A stretch of 64,000 nucleotides of DNA from a virus. Below are positions 44,541 to 53,006 of the stretch, piece after piece. The position numbers and the translations under genes were made by a program. The notes beneath the pieces were generated by a model. It searched no databases and was not told the DNA's origin. It was given only the letters and a program-made list of their open reading frames with translations. The stretch is from positions 1 through 64,000 of IMG/VR virus record IMGVR_UViG_3300025276_000030; one strand, written 5' to 3'. How positions within the stretch are numbered: the stretch's first letter is position 1; the number at the start of each line of letters is the position of its first letter.

Positions 44541-44557
44541 ACGATTATTGTAATCGT
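44541..44557 (-). promoter_or_regulatory. Inverted repeat in the scaffold/capsid leader
   Basis: ACGATTA / TAATCGT with a 3-base loop, a perfect 7-bp stem located 24-40 bases before the scaffold ATG and downstream of the motif at 44610. It has no T run, so it is more likely an RNA structure or protein-binding site than a terminator. Confidence 0.45.
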
Positions 44558-44609
44558 AATAGGAAAGTTTTACAAAATATAATACAGTATAAAGAACTGC
44601 ATATTCCTA

Positions 44610-44617
44610 TATAAATA
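44610..44617 (-). promoter_or_regulatory. Late-promoter-like octamer TATTTATA
   Basis: The coding strand reads ATATATTTATATAG, 92 bases upstream of the scaffold gene. It follows the hairpin at 44642 and gives the longest leader of the set. Confidence 0.6.
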
Positions 44618-44641
44618 TATACCTTTTACGGAAAACAAGAA

Positions 44642-44662
44642 AACCACCTAAAATAGATGGTT
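44642..44662 (-). terminator. Hairpin terminator before scaffold/capsid unit
   Basis: Coding-strand arms AACCATCT and AGGTGGTT form an 8-bp stem (one G-U pair) with a 5-base loop, then TTCTTGTTTT. It lies 38 bases after the 112-residue gene. Confidence 0.75.
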
Positions 44663-44699
44663 AACTCTCCTGCCCGTCGGTAGCGTCCGAGGAATTATC

Positions 44700-45038
44700 T
44701 TAGTTGTCTTTGTCTAATTCAGGATGAAATTTAATATATACCTCTTTTCCATCCTCTTTTATAGACTCTCCGTCAACTTCTATTTCTGCTGGGAATATTT
44801 TAATATCTTCTCCGTACCAGTAGTTTATCTTATACCCTCCTGATGAGGTTAATTCAATTATTAAACCTCTTTTGTAGTCATTTTCTTCTGCTTGTAGAAT
44901 AATTTTCTCACCTCTTGGTAAGATCATTGCTGCTTGTTCTACTTTTCCGCCTCCTGATTCATGACCATCTTCGTTTAATTTGCTGGAAGTTGTTAGTTGA
45001 TTCTCTATTAAGAATTTCTTTATGTTAAAAGTAGACAT
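44700..45038 (-). CDS. Small head-module protein, N-terminal targeting-like peptide
   Basis: This 112-residue protein begins MSTFNIKKFLIENQLTTSS. The rest is beta-rich (EKIILQAEENDYKRGLIIEL, NYWYGEDIKIFPAEI). The FLIE and later SKLNE segments resemble prohead protease sites (L/I-x-E), so it may be packaged in the head and processed. It follows the 185-residue gene by 12 bases and ends just before a terminator. No named family is recognised. Confidence 0.55.
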   Translation of the reverse strand: MSTFNIKKFLIENQLTTSSKLNEDGHESGGGKVEQAAMILPRGEKIILQAEENDYKRGLIIELTSSGGYKINYWYGEDIKIFPAEIEVDGESIKEDGKEVYIKFHPELDKDN

Positions 45039-45050
45039 ATTAGTTAGTGT

Positions 45051-45608
45051 TTATGATATTAAATCTTCTACAGCATCTTTTATAAGGGAGCTGATTTCTT
45101 TTCCTTTAATTAACGCTTTACCGCTATATGCTGCTGCTGTTGCCCATTTAGTCTGTCTTAATAAGCTTACCGCTTCTCCTCCTGCTTGTCCTGCCATACC
45201 AAAGATTACTATAGCATATAAAATCTTGGCTATACCCTGTTTTTTCTTTTCATCTTTAGTGAATATACCAACTATACGTTTAATAGGTGCCATAAATGCA
45301 GCTTCATTCTTATGAGTAAAATTAAACCACCAATCAGCGGAATTCATCATCCCGGGTTTGTTGTATTTTTTAGCTAACCACTTAAACATCTTAGATAGCA
45401 TGTTTGCTACAGTATTAGATAGCAATATATACCCTAGAATCCCAATTATAGCTGATTCATTAACATCTTTTGCTGGAGTTACTAAAGCATCTTTGTTATC
45501 TTCTAATTCCTTCTCGATTGATTGAGCTAATTTAGAAGCCATTGCATCCATTCCGGGTTCAACGGTGTACTCCTCTTCTTTTTCAAATAAAATACTGTAT
45601 AGTTTCAT
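45051..45608 (-). CDS. Head-module membrane-like protein
   Basis: This 185-residue protein starts MKLYSILFEKEEEYTVEPGM. Two hydrophobic segments, IIGILGYILLSNTVANML (about 53-70) and ILYAIVIFGMAGQAGG (about 129-144), could be membrane-spanning. Basic residues lie between them. The N-terminal ILFE resembles a prohead protease site. Membrane-active proteins packaged in heads are known in large phages, but this is a guess here. It is coupled by TAATG to the protease gene. Confidence 0.55.
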   Translation of the reverse strand: MKLYSILFEKEEEYTVEPGMDAMASKLAQSIEKELEDNKDALVTPAKDVNESAIIGILGYILLSNTVANMLSKMFKWLAKKYNKPGMMNSADWWFNFTHKNEAAFMAPIKRIVGIFTKDEKKKQGIAKILYAIVIFGMAGQAGGEAVSLLRQTKWATAAAYSGKALIKGKEISSLIKDAVEDLIS

Positions 45609-46186
45609 TAAGCTCTTAGTATATCGTTAATAATAGTATCTAGACCATTATACTTACTTACTTTCTGGGTTCCTTCTTGTAATGTGATTGGATTCATATA
45701 AGCTCCATGAGTAGACGGGTTAGAAACAAAATCCCAACATACTAATTCGAAATCAGGCTGTACTTCCAGTGTACCTTCGTTTGTCTGATTGACAGATCCA
45801 GTACCTCTAGATGATATTCCTATTGTATGTCCTGCTTTAATTATCTCTTTAACGATATTACCTGCAGGAGTATTTAGTAGCTCTACGCGTCCCATAAGGT
45901 CGTTTCCTTTCCACCATAACTCTTTTACTATGTGAGAGGCGTTCTTTAAGGAGACAATTGGAGACTCAGGGTGATCCAGTTCTCCGAATGCATTACCGTT
46001 CTGTACAAACTCTTCTATGTACTTCTTAGATTCTCTCTCTAATATCTCCTTACTATAGGTACGTCCGTTTTGGTTTTTAGCTACTGCTCTTTGCATAACA
46101 CCTTCTACTTCATATACTCCGGGTCTATCTTTAGATTCCTTAAGTAATGATTTAAACGGAGTTACCTGTATTAGTAATTGTGCCAT
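45608..46186 (-). CDS. 21: Prohead core protease (gp21-like)
   Basis: This 192-residue protein is a serine protease of the herpesvirus-assemblin-like prohead group. The conserved GELDHP gives His72, and GISSRG gives Ser125/Ser126 as nucleophile candidates. NRTYSKEIL-like sequence near residue 41 (NGRTYSKEILE) and ELVCWDFVSNPS near 148 complete the family pattern. Its job is to cut scaffold, capsid N-terminus and internal proteins, usually after L/I/A-x-E. T4 gp21 is 212 residues. It sits between the 738-residue protein and the 185-residue gene, in the expected order before gp22 and gp23. Confidence 0.93.
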   Translation of the reverse strand: MAQLLIQVTPFKSLLKESKDRPGVYEVEGVMQRAVAKNQNGRTYSKEILERESKKYIEEFVQNGNAFGELDHPESPIVSLKNASHIVKELWWKGNDLMGRVELLNTPAGNIVKEIIKAGHTIGISSRGTGSVNQTNEGTLEVQPDFELVCWDFVSNPSTHGAYMNPITLQEGTQKVSKYNGLDTIINDILRA

Positions 46187-46188
46187 AA

Positions 46189-48405
46189 TTATCTTTTCTT
46201 TTTAGTCTCCCTTAATGTACCGTTGAATGGAGCTGAGTATACTGTTTGCTTAGCTTCTTCTTCTGCAATGTCAGGTGTTCCCATATTAGGCCTGTCTATT
46301 TCTGCTCTAGAGATAGTCTTTACTTTAGGTAATTCTACTTTCTTTATAAAGCCTCCTTTAAGTACTGGTCTAAGATCTTGTTTAAAAGCTGATTCTAACG
46401 ATGGTGCAATAAATGCTCCTATATTAAGTCCTTCTTCATTTTTAAAATCAGCAGTTTTACTAAATGTATCTGCTATTTTGTCTCCAATCTTATCGTAGAA
46501 TTGCTCTATTTCTGTAACAATGTTCTCTAGTGAATTAACAACTGGTTTAACGCCTGGGAATGTTTCATAACTTGAACCCCAGTCTGCTAATTTGTTTGTT
46601 GCTGCTTCATTTATTGTTCCTTCTTCTAGTACTTTAGCAATAATTGATTTTAAGTTCTCTTTAACTAATTGCTCATCTTTGTTCAATGCTTTCTTAATAG
46701 CTTTATCTTTACCAGCCATATAATCATCTGCGTCTACATCTCCGTCTCCGTCATGATCTTTTCCTTTCTCTTCTTCTAAGTTCTCAACTATAAATTGAGT
46801 TTCTAAGTAACTAAGTAAGTCTTTTTTAGCATGTTCTATCATTCCAGGTTCTGTCATAGGACCCATCTTCCATTCTTCCCAAGCTTCAATTAAAAAATTA
46901 ACACCTTTATCTAACTTAGGTCCCATACTTTCAACATATCCACCAGTTTCGTAGTCATTTTCTGTTACGACTTTTCCACCTGTAGCCTTCTTTCTTCTTC
47001 CTTCTGCTAGTTTTCCGTATGTTTTAGATCTTTTACCTTCGTTTTGCTTTCTGGAAGGATCTACTCCTTCGTTAAAGCCTAGTAAAGTTTGCTTAATAGC
47101 TTTTCTAAAGTTTCTTAAGTGGTCTAATGCTTCTACCTTGTCCTTTTCTTCTATAGATTCAATAGCATACGACAAGTGGCTTGCTTCTGAGTGGTAGTTA
47201 ACATCTGTAAAGGAGTCAAATATATCTATAAGGGTATCAATAGGAGTGTTTAACCTAACCTTTAATCCTGCTTCCAACATACCTTCATAATCGAAGTCTG
47301 ATGAGAACATTTGTCCTGGTTTGTAAGGTTTAACTATATTATCTTTTTGACCGTACTTCTCGATATCTTTCATATCTTGATCAGTCATTGCTTCGTCTAC
47401 ATCTTCTTCATCAATCTCTATCTCTTGCATGTTGTCAATACTGTCTCTATTGATAGTATCGTACTCATTGTAGTTGCTCCAAATATCTTCTATATCTTGA
47501 ACATCTATATCTCCTGAGAATATATCATCTTTGTGTGTTCTGATAAATTCTAATGCTTGATCTGTATTAACTTTAAATCCTTTTTCATCTCCTACAATGG
47601 TTAATGCATCAATAACTTTTCTCATAGCCATTTTTCTATTTGCATTAGACATCACAACGTTATACATCTTACCGTCTTCTCCTCTTTCCATTCTACCTGG
47701 GGATGTTGGTATTGGTTCTGCTTCTGACATTTCTCCTCCTAAGTAAGCGTTTGATATATCTCTATAATCAACTTCTTCTTCTTGTCCGTCTTTGTCAACT
47801 GCAAAAACAATATCGTCATGCCACATAGCAGCATTGTCGTCGTTATTGGAGTTTGGATTATATATTATTAATTCTCTTCCGTCTACTAGTTGAATGAAAG
47901 CATCATCGGCACTTCCTAAAGCTTTTATTAAAGTGTCTTTAGTGTAGTTCTCTTTTAACTCTACTTTTTTCATTCCGTTTTCTTTATCTACTTCTTTTCC
48001 TTTTGCATACTCAACTGGTTTGTCATGCTTATCTACCTTAGTAGACTCACCTGCCATTATATTAAGGTAGTGTAAAGGATCTTTGATTAGATTAGCTAAT
48101 GCTTTATCTTTAGCTTTAGCTTGATCTTCTACTGATACAGAGTCTTGAGACATTCTTCCCATTTCTTCTATTTCAATATCAGCTCCTCGCCGTATTGCTT
48201 CATCTGATAAGTTATGATGCTTCAAAGCTTTGTCTTCTGCTTTTTCAGAAATCAGTCCCTTATTTTTGAGAATTGATACAGTATCTTCAAATCCATTGAA
48301 TTGAGATAGTAAATTTGGCATAGCCATGCGAGCATCTCTTACGAATTGCGTTTTGTTAAACGTTTCGTTTAGTACTCCTCTATATTTTTCAGTTAACGTT
48401 TTCAT
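46189..48405 (-). CDS. Large head-associated protein with EF-hand-like loop
   Basis: This 738-residue protein is acidic and helical. It starts MKTLTEKYRGVLNETFNKTQ. Residues 550-561 read DHDGDGDVDADD, followed by a YMAGKDKAI helix, which matches an EF-hand/dockerin-type calcium loop seen in related capsid-module proteins of marine T4-type phages. VLNE near the start could be a prohead protease site. It precedes the protease gene by 2 bases and overlaps the 73-residue gene by 17 bases. It is probably a packaged internal or core protein. The function is unknown. Confidence 0.6.
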   Translation of the reverse strand: MKTLTEKYRGVLNETFNKTQFVRDARMAMPNLLSQFNGFEDTVSILKNKGLISEKAEDKALKHHNLSDEAIRRGADIEIEEMGRMSQDSVSVEDQAKAKDKALANLIKDPLHYLNIMAGESTKVDKHDKPVEYAKGKEVDKENGMKKVELKENYTKDTLIKALGSADDAFIQLVDGRELIIYNPNSNNDDNAAMWHDDIVFAVDKDGQEEEVDYRDISNAYLGGEMSEAEPIPTSPGRMERGEDGKMYNVVMSNANRKMAMRKVIDALTIVGDEKGFKVNTDQALEFIRTHKDDIFSGDIDVQDIEDIWSNYNEYDTINRDSIDNMQEIEIDEEDVDEAMTDQDMKDIEKYGQKDNIVKPYKPGQMFSSDFDYEGMLEAGLKVRLNTPIDTLIDIFDSFTDVNYHSEASHLSYAIESIEEKDKVEALDHLRNFRKAIKQTLLGFNEGVDPSRKQNEGKRSKTYGKLAEGRRKKATGGKVVTENDYETGGYVESMGPKLDKGVNFLIEAWEEWKMGPMTEPGMIEHAKKDLLSYLETQFIVENLEEEKGKDHDGDGDVDADDYMAGKDKAIKKALNKDEQLVKENLKSIIAKVLEEGTINEAATNKLADWGSSYETFPGVKPVVNSLENIVTEIEQFYDKIGDKIADTFSKTADFKNEEGLNIGAFIAPSLESAFKQDLRPVLKGGFIKKVELPKVKTISRAEIDRPNMGTPDIAEEEAKQTVYSAPFNGTLRETKKKR

Positions 48406-48610
48406 CTAAGTAATCAAACATTTTAGTGTTATACGGTCGTTTTAAATTTTTCACTTGTTTAAAACCTAATTTTTCTGCTTGCTTTGTTGCTCTGTTCTTC
48501 TTATTACCTTTGCTAAAAGCATTAGGTGTTTGGAAAGCTCCAATTGCGCCAGTTGAATTAAGTTCTTCAATAACCTCTCTTACTGCTTTAATTAATTTAC
48601 TCTTTTTCAT
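48389..48610 (-). CDS. Small portal-downstream protein
   Basis: This 73-residue basic protein begins MKKSKLIKAVREVIEELNST. It contains TGAIGAFQTPNAFSKGNKKN, and then LGFKQV. Short proteins with an A-x-TP-x-AF-x-KG/GK pattern near the portal are common in T4-type marine phages. ATGA overlap with the 284-residue gene and a 17-base overlap with the next indicate coupled translation. VIEE in the N-terminal helix may be a processing site. The function is unknown. Confidence 0.6.
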   Translation of the reverse strand: MKKSKLIKAVREVIEELNSTGAIGAFQTPNAFSKGNKKNRATKQAEKLGFKQVKNLKRPYNTKMFDYLDENVN

Positions 48611-49461
48611 AGTTTACGCATTTCGTTAACTAAGTCATAGTACTGCATTAAATTAATAAGGTGATTGTCATTTATCTTTTCAGTTTTCTTAAGAGTTTTA
48701 ACACCCTTTAGTACTTCCTGTAATTTTATTTTTACTACTTCATCTTTGACCTTTTCTGATAGTCCTTGGACTTCTTTTCTGATCTTTGCTACTTCTTCGT
48801 TTACTAGGTTTCGTAGTCTAGTTGTTGAATCAACAGAAGTAATGAATTCTTTAAGTATATTTTTTTGCTCCGGTAAAAGAGTTTTATAGCTAGAATTAAA
48901 TTTCTCTAGTAAAATCTTATAAGTAAGCAAACGTAAATCTTTGTCGTATTTAGCGTACTCTTCTATTAAGGTATCTTTTACTGAGTCTTTATCTACTTTA
49001 GAAGAAGTTAAGTGCTCTAGTACAGTTAATTTATTATTAACTAAAAAATTTGGATCTACTAAAGTATCATTATTCTGAGCTTCTAATAAGCAGTACAGTG
49101 CAGCTAGTGGAGTATAGTCCCTTACTTGAATTGCAAAGAAATCTTCTATGTTATAGTGTTTCTTAATTTCTGATATAAGTCTATACTTCTGATCTTTTAA
49201 CGTTTGTTGGCTTAACTTCCTAGAAATTTCAGTTATAGTTGAAATAACAGTTTCCGCTCTTGCTTCACTTAAGCTATTGTTTTTAAGAATATACTCATAG
49301 AGTTTAAGCTCTTTTGCTAAAGCAGTGTGACCGCTAAAGTACTTCTTTAATATACTTACTGCAGCTGATTCATTCCTTGAGAGTGTATCGGCAGCAATCT
49401 GTTTAACTAGCAGTTCGTAGATTAAACCAGTATTTTTAAATTTCGAATGTTTTATCTTCAT
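48607..49461 (-). CDS. Helical head-module protein, unknown function
   Basis: This 284-residue protein, predicted almost all alpha-helical, begins MKIKHSKFKNTGLIYELLVK and has heptad-like stretches in the C-terminal 100 residues (RKEVQGLSEKVKDEV). It lies 29 bases downstream of the portal gene with its own TATTTATA motif (17 bases upstream of the ATG), and heads the unit that includes the protease. A chaperone or core role in capsid assembly is possible. No family is recognised. Confidence 0.6.
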   Translation of the reverse strand: MKIKHSKFKNTGLIYELLVKQIAADTLSRNESAAVSILKKYFSGHTALAKELKLYEYILKNNSLSEARAETVISTITEISRKLSQQTLKDQKYRLISEIKKHYNIEDFFAIQVRDYTPLAALYCLLEAQNNDTLVDPNFLVNNKLTVLEHLTSSKVDKDSVKDTLIEEYAKYDKDLRLLTYKILLEKFNSSYKTLLPEQKNILKEFITSVDSTTRLRNLVNEEVAKIRKEVQGLSEKVKDEVVKIKLQEVLKGVKTLKKTEKINDNHLINLMQYYDLVNEMRKL

Positions 49462-49478
49462 AATATACGGTTACTATA

Positions 49479-49486
49479 TATAAATA
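49479..49486 (-). promoter_or_regulatory. Late-promoter-like octamer TATTTATA
   Basis: Exact copy (CATATTTATATA), 17 bases upstream of the 284-residue gene, just after the portal stop. Confidence 0.6.
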
Positions 49487-49490
49487 TGGG

Positions 49491-51386
49491 TTAGTCTTCT
49501 AAATCTTTAAGTTGTGACTCATCTAATAGTTTAGATTCACGTTCTTTTTTGTTCTCAAAGACCATTTCCTTCTTCTCATTAAAGGAATCCTTAATTTGAT
49601 GGTATATAGTTTGTGCTTTTGTTGTGTTAGTATCTTCTGTACTTTCCGAGACATTTTCATTGTCTGAGTCAAATCCTCCATGCATGCCGTGTACACCTAA
49701 TCTATCTCTTCCTCCTATAGGATCTGCATTGGTACCGTATACTGATGCTTTCTCTTTAGGTCTTCCGCCTTTGGCTGCTTTCTCATCATACCCTGGAGGT
49801 ACATTACCTGAACCTTTCTCTGTAGCAGTAGCTCTTCTACCGTACATAGACGCTAAATCATGAGGAGTACCGTAAGATCTACCGGATGATGCAGGATCGT
49901 TTCCTTCAGCCTCTACTTGTGCTATTCTAAAGGTTCTCTTAGCATCTTCTCTAACTAAGTCTCTCATCTCATTATACTTATCTTCTGATAAATTAAAGAT
50001 ATGGTCGTATATATAGTCAGTTGAGAACATTTTAGAGTCTTTCATCTGACCTGCTAAGTCAATTTTTTCTTTTAGTAATGCTACTTTTTCTTGTTCGTAT
50101 ATTACTGATGGGTTAGTTAACTTAATTTCGAAGTTAGTTAAGCTTTCTCCTGTGAAGCCTTGAGTATATAAATGTACTAAAGCTATCTTTGTTAATTCCG
50201 ATTCTACTATCTTCTGTATTCTTTCTACTGTTCTTGCGAATCTAATATCTTCTGCCGCTAAAGTAGCTTTACCACTAAGATCCCCTTCATAGCCGAAGTA
50301 TGCTTTAGGTATCTTTAAAGCAGCAAATAACTTAGCCTGTAGGTATTGTATATCGTTAGTACCATCGTATTCCAGACCTTTAGTTGTCTCTATTCTTGTT
50401 GATGCATCTCCACCTCTAACAGGAACATAGAAATCTTCCATCATGTTCTGCATATTAAACTTCAAATTGTATTGCCCAGTTTTGGAGTCTACAAATGGAG
50501 TCTTCTTCATAGTGTTGATAGTCTTTTGCATGAACTGATCTACCTCTGCTGGAGGTATAGAACCTACATTTACAAAGAAAGTTCTCTTTTCAGGTGCTCT
50601 CATGATACGGTGTATAAGCATCGCATCTTCCATTAGAGTTAACTGTTTGAATATTTTTCTAGCTGGTTCAATAAATGACCTTCCGTACGGTAGATAAGCA
50701 TGATCTGATATTAATCTAAAGTGTGCTACCTCGTAGTTGTCTAAAGCTATAATTTTACTATTTTGTGATGGTATGTAGTTAGGGTCTTGAGTTGATGCTA
50801 ATCCGTCAGGGTTGATAGTAAACTGTACTTCTGATGGTTTCTCTGGATCTACTCCTTCGTGTCGTGCCATATTGTATACCGTATAAGGTAGTACGTTGTA
50901 CACTCCGAACTTTTCTGCGATTTCTAATTTTAAGAAGTAATCTCCATGCTTACACATTCCTCTAACCCATGACCATAGGTTAAACTCTATATTAAGTACA
51001 TCGTAGAAGAGGTTATAAAGAACTCTTTGTAAGTTCTCATCTGAAGATTTAATTGCTAAAACTTCACCCATATCGTTTTTAAGTGTAGCTTCGTCTGCTA
51101 ATATGTCTAATGCTGATGCTATGATAGGATCGGTGTCCATTGCTTCATAATCGGAATATAGCTGTACTCTTAATGTTTGGTAATTTAATACGGGATTAAA
51201 TATATTCTTATTATTGTGAATATGTAATCTTGAAAATCTATCGATCAGAGAGTTGGTTTCAAAGTTACCTGTTGTCTGTATCTGATTTATATCAGCTACC
51301 TTAAGCTCTCTTCCTCCGATGTTTCTAATAATTACATCAGAAGAGAAAAGTCTCTGTAGTCTTGGAAATAGTGATTTATCTGCCAT
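49491..51386 (-). CDS. 20: Portal protein (gp20-like)
   Basis: This 631-residue protein (T4 gp20: 524) has portal landmarks: LYSDYEAMDTDPIIASALDI near residue 80, EVAHFRLISDHAYLPYGRSF near 219-238, RAPEKRTFFVNVGSIPPAEV near 265, FYVPVRGGDASTRIE near 318 and KLFAALKIPKAYFGYEG near 350. The C-terminal 110 residues are Gly-rich and acidic and extend beyond T4. The product forms the dodecameric ring through which DNA enters. It follows the terminase gene with a TATTTATA motif 28 bases upstream. Confidence 0.93.
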   Translation of the reverse strand: MADKSLFPRLQRLFSSDVIIRNIGGRELKVADINQIQTTGNFETNSLIDRFSRLHIHNNKNIFNPVLNYQTLRVQLYSDYEAMDTDPIIASALDILADEATLKNDMGEVLAIKSSDENLQRVLYNLFYDVLNIEFNLWSWVRGMCKHGDYFLKLEIAEKFGVYNVLPYTVYNMARHEGVDPEKPSEVQFTINPDGLASTQDPNYIPSQNSKIIALDNYEVAHFRLISDHAYLPYGRSFIEPARKIFKQLTLMEDAMLIHRIMRAPEKRTFFVNVGSIPPAEVDQFMQKTINTMKKTPFVDSKTGQYNLKFNMQNMMEDFYVPVRGGDASTRIETTKGLEYDGTNDIQYLQAKLFAALKIPKAYFGYEGDLSGKATLAAEDIRFARTVERIQKIVESELTKIALVHLYTQGFTGESLTNFEIKLTNPSVIYEQEKVALLKEKIDLAGQMKDSKMFSTDYIYDHIFNLSEDKYNEMRDLVREDAKRTFRIAQVEAEGNDPASSGRSYGTPHDLASMYGRRATATEKGSGNVPPGYDEKAAKGGRPKEKASVYGTNADPIGGRDRLGVHGMHGGFDSDNENVSESTEDTNTTKAQTIYHQIKDSFNEKKEMVFENKKERESKLLDESQLKDLED

Positions 51387-51414
51387 TCAATGAATATTTT
51401 AATTCAGTATATAT

Positions 51415-51422
51415 TATAAATA
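51415..51422 (-). promoter_or_regulatory. Late-promoter-like octamer TATTTATA
   Basis: Exact copy (GCTATTTATAAT), 28 bases upstream of the portal gene, between terminase and portal. Confidence 0.6.
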
Positions 51423-51428
51423 GCACCT

Positions 51429-53003
51429 TTATAATAACCAAGATATATCTTCTTGTTCACCAGTGCCGTTATCCATAAGATACGGATTATTTTGTTGTTC
51501 TCCAACTGTTTTCATGATTCCTTTGTTCTGAGCGTTTAGGTTCTGAAAAGATGATAGCTGTGCTCTAGCTAGGTCTAATCCCTGTTGTCTCATTCTTAAT
51601 GCAGTATCTCTTACATATAGTGCAGTTGCACAAGAGATAAGCAAATCATCATTGTAGTTTGTCTGAGCTTGTGGTTTACCGTTCTTCCATACAAAGACTC
51701 TCATTTCACCTATTAACCTTTTTGACTGTATAGTTACTCCTTTTTCACGTATATACTCAATCATCTTAGCAATAACAAGAGGTCTAGTTCTAACGGACAT
51801 AGTAAAGCCGGGTACTAGTTTATCTCTTTCAAATTTACTCATATATGATTCTACTGTTTCCGTACTGGATGTAGAACTGTAGTATAGGTTCTTATATTCA
51901 CGTGCCATTATCTGTTCTATTGTAGCCCAGCCTATATTAGCATTTTCACATACTAATAGTGCATCGTTGTACTCTGATGCTATACCTACCAGTACGTTAC
52001 CGAATTCCTTTGGTGATATCTTACCTTTATACTCTCCTACTTGAACTGCATTTTCTATATCAAACACATGGAATGCTGAATAATCAGCTGAGTCTCCTCT
52101 TGCGACATCTGCAACTACCATATAAGATTTAGTGAAGTCAACTCCTTCCCATATCCATAAGTTACCATCAACGCCTCTTCTTTCAAGAGGGTCTTTTAAG
52201 TACGTTTGTTCGTAAAATAACATATCATCTGGTTCGAATACAGTGTCCCCAGAAGCTAAGAAATCACAATCACACTCTTGACCTGCCATACGTGGTCCTA
52301 GGTCTCTATCTTGTTGATCTCTCCATACTTGATTCCTCTCAGGGTGTACCGTCCAAGGTAGTCTTACAGGAAGAAATGAATTTTCTCCTGATTCAGCTTT
52401 ATCCCAGGTTTGGTGAAACCAGTTACCAATACCGTTAGGAGTTGATAATGCCATACACTGTCCACCGGTTGCTAAGGTTTGTTGTGCAGCTGTAAACGTT
52501 TCTTCAATGTTATCAATAAAGGCTGCTTCATCGATAAGTAGTAGTGATACTGCCTCAGATCTTGCTGCATCGGCGTTAGAAGACTTAGCTGTGATTTTAG
52601 ATCCATTTTTTAGTCTTAATGATAATTTGTTTTTCTCTACTGCCGGTAGCCTTAACCATTTAGGTAGCTGATCGTACATAAACATTGTCTTAGATACTAG
52701 GTTACGTGCTGTTGCTTGTGTAGTTGCTAGTGCTAGAACGTTTTTATCTTTATGGAATAACATCAACCATAATGAGTACCCTGCAGCTAAAGTAGAGATA
52801 CCTAACTGTCTAGATTTTAAAGTAATAAGAAATTGATTATCTCTAAAGAGATGTAGTACCTTACCTTGAAAAGGGTATAGGTTAAATAATATACGGCCTC
52901 TAGTAGGGTGCTGTATATAACAGTACTTCTTCATGAAGTATTCCGGATCCTTAGCACACTTGATATACTCCTGTGCTATGATCTTTTTTATGTCTTGTGC
53001 CAT
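51429..53003 (-). CDS. 17: Terminase large subunit (gp17-like)
   Basis: This 524-residue protein (T4 gp17: 610) has an ATPase and a nuclease domain. ATPase: Q-motif-like YPFQGKVLH (43-51), a Walker A-like KSRQLGIST (63-71), Walker B SLLLIDEAAF (153-162) and coupling motif LSTPNG (186-191). Walker A has Ile where T4 has the P-loop Lys, and Lys63 may substitute. Nuclease: Asp299 in MVVADVARGD, Glu353 in LLVCEN, and Asp452/453 in NDDLL. It packages DNA with the portal. No small terminase (gp16) is evident nearby. It begins 3 bases after the 412-residue gene and has no promoter motif of its own. Confidence 0.95.
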   Translation of the reverse strand: MAQDIKKIIAQEYIKCAKDPEYFMKKYCYIQHPTRGRILFNLYPFQGKVLHLFRDNQFLITLKSRQLGISTLAAGYSLWLMLFHKDKNVLALATTQATARNLVSKTMFMYDQLPKWLRLPAVEKNKLSLRLKNGSKITAKSSNADAARSEAVSLLLIDEAAFIDNIEETFTAAQQTLATGGQCMALSTPNGIGNWFHQTWDKAESGENSFLPVRLPWTVHPERNQVWRDQQDRDLGPRMAGQECDCDFLASGDTVFEPDDMLFYEQTYLKDPLERRGVDGNLWIWEGVDFTKSYMVVADVARGDSADYSAFHVFDIENAVQVGEYKGKISPKEFGNVLVGIASEYNDALLVCENANIGWATIEQIMAREYKNLYYSSTSSTETVESYMSKFERDKLVPGFTMSVRTRPLVIAKMIEYIREKGVTIQSKRLIGEMRVFVWKNGKPQAQTNYNDDLLISCATALYVRDTALRMRQQGLDLARAQLSSFQNLNAQNKGIMKTVGEQQNNPYLMDNGTGEQEDISWLL

Positions 53004-53006
53004 AAC

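Noticed and set aside
43847-44614. A 255-codon open frame on the plus strand, Ser-rich
   Set aside because: It is the antisense of the Glu/Asp-rich scaffold gene, whose GAA/GAG codons read as Ser codons. It has no support from neighbours.
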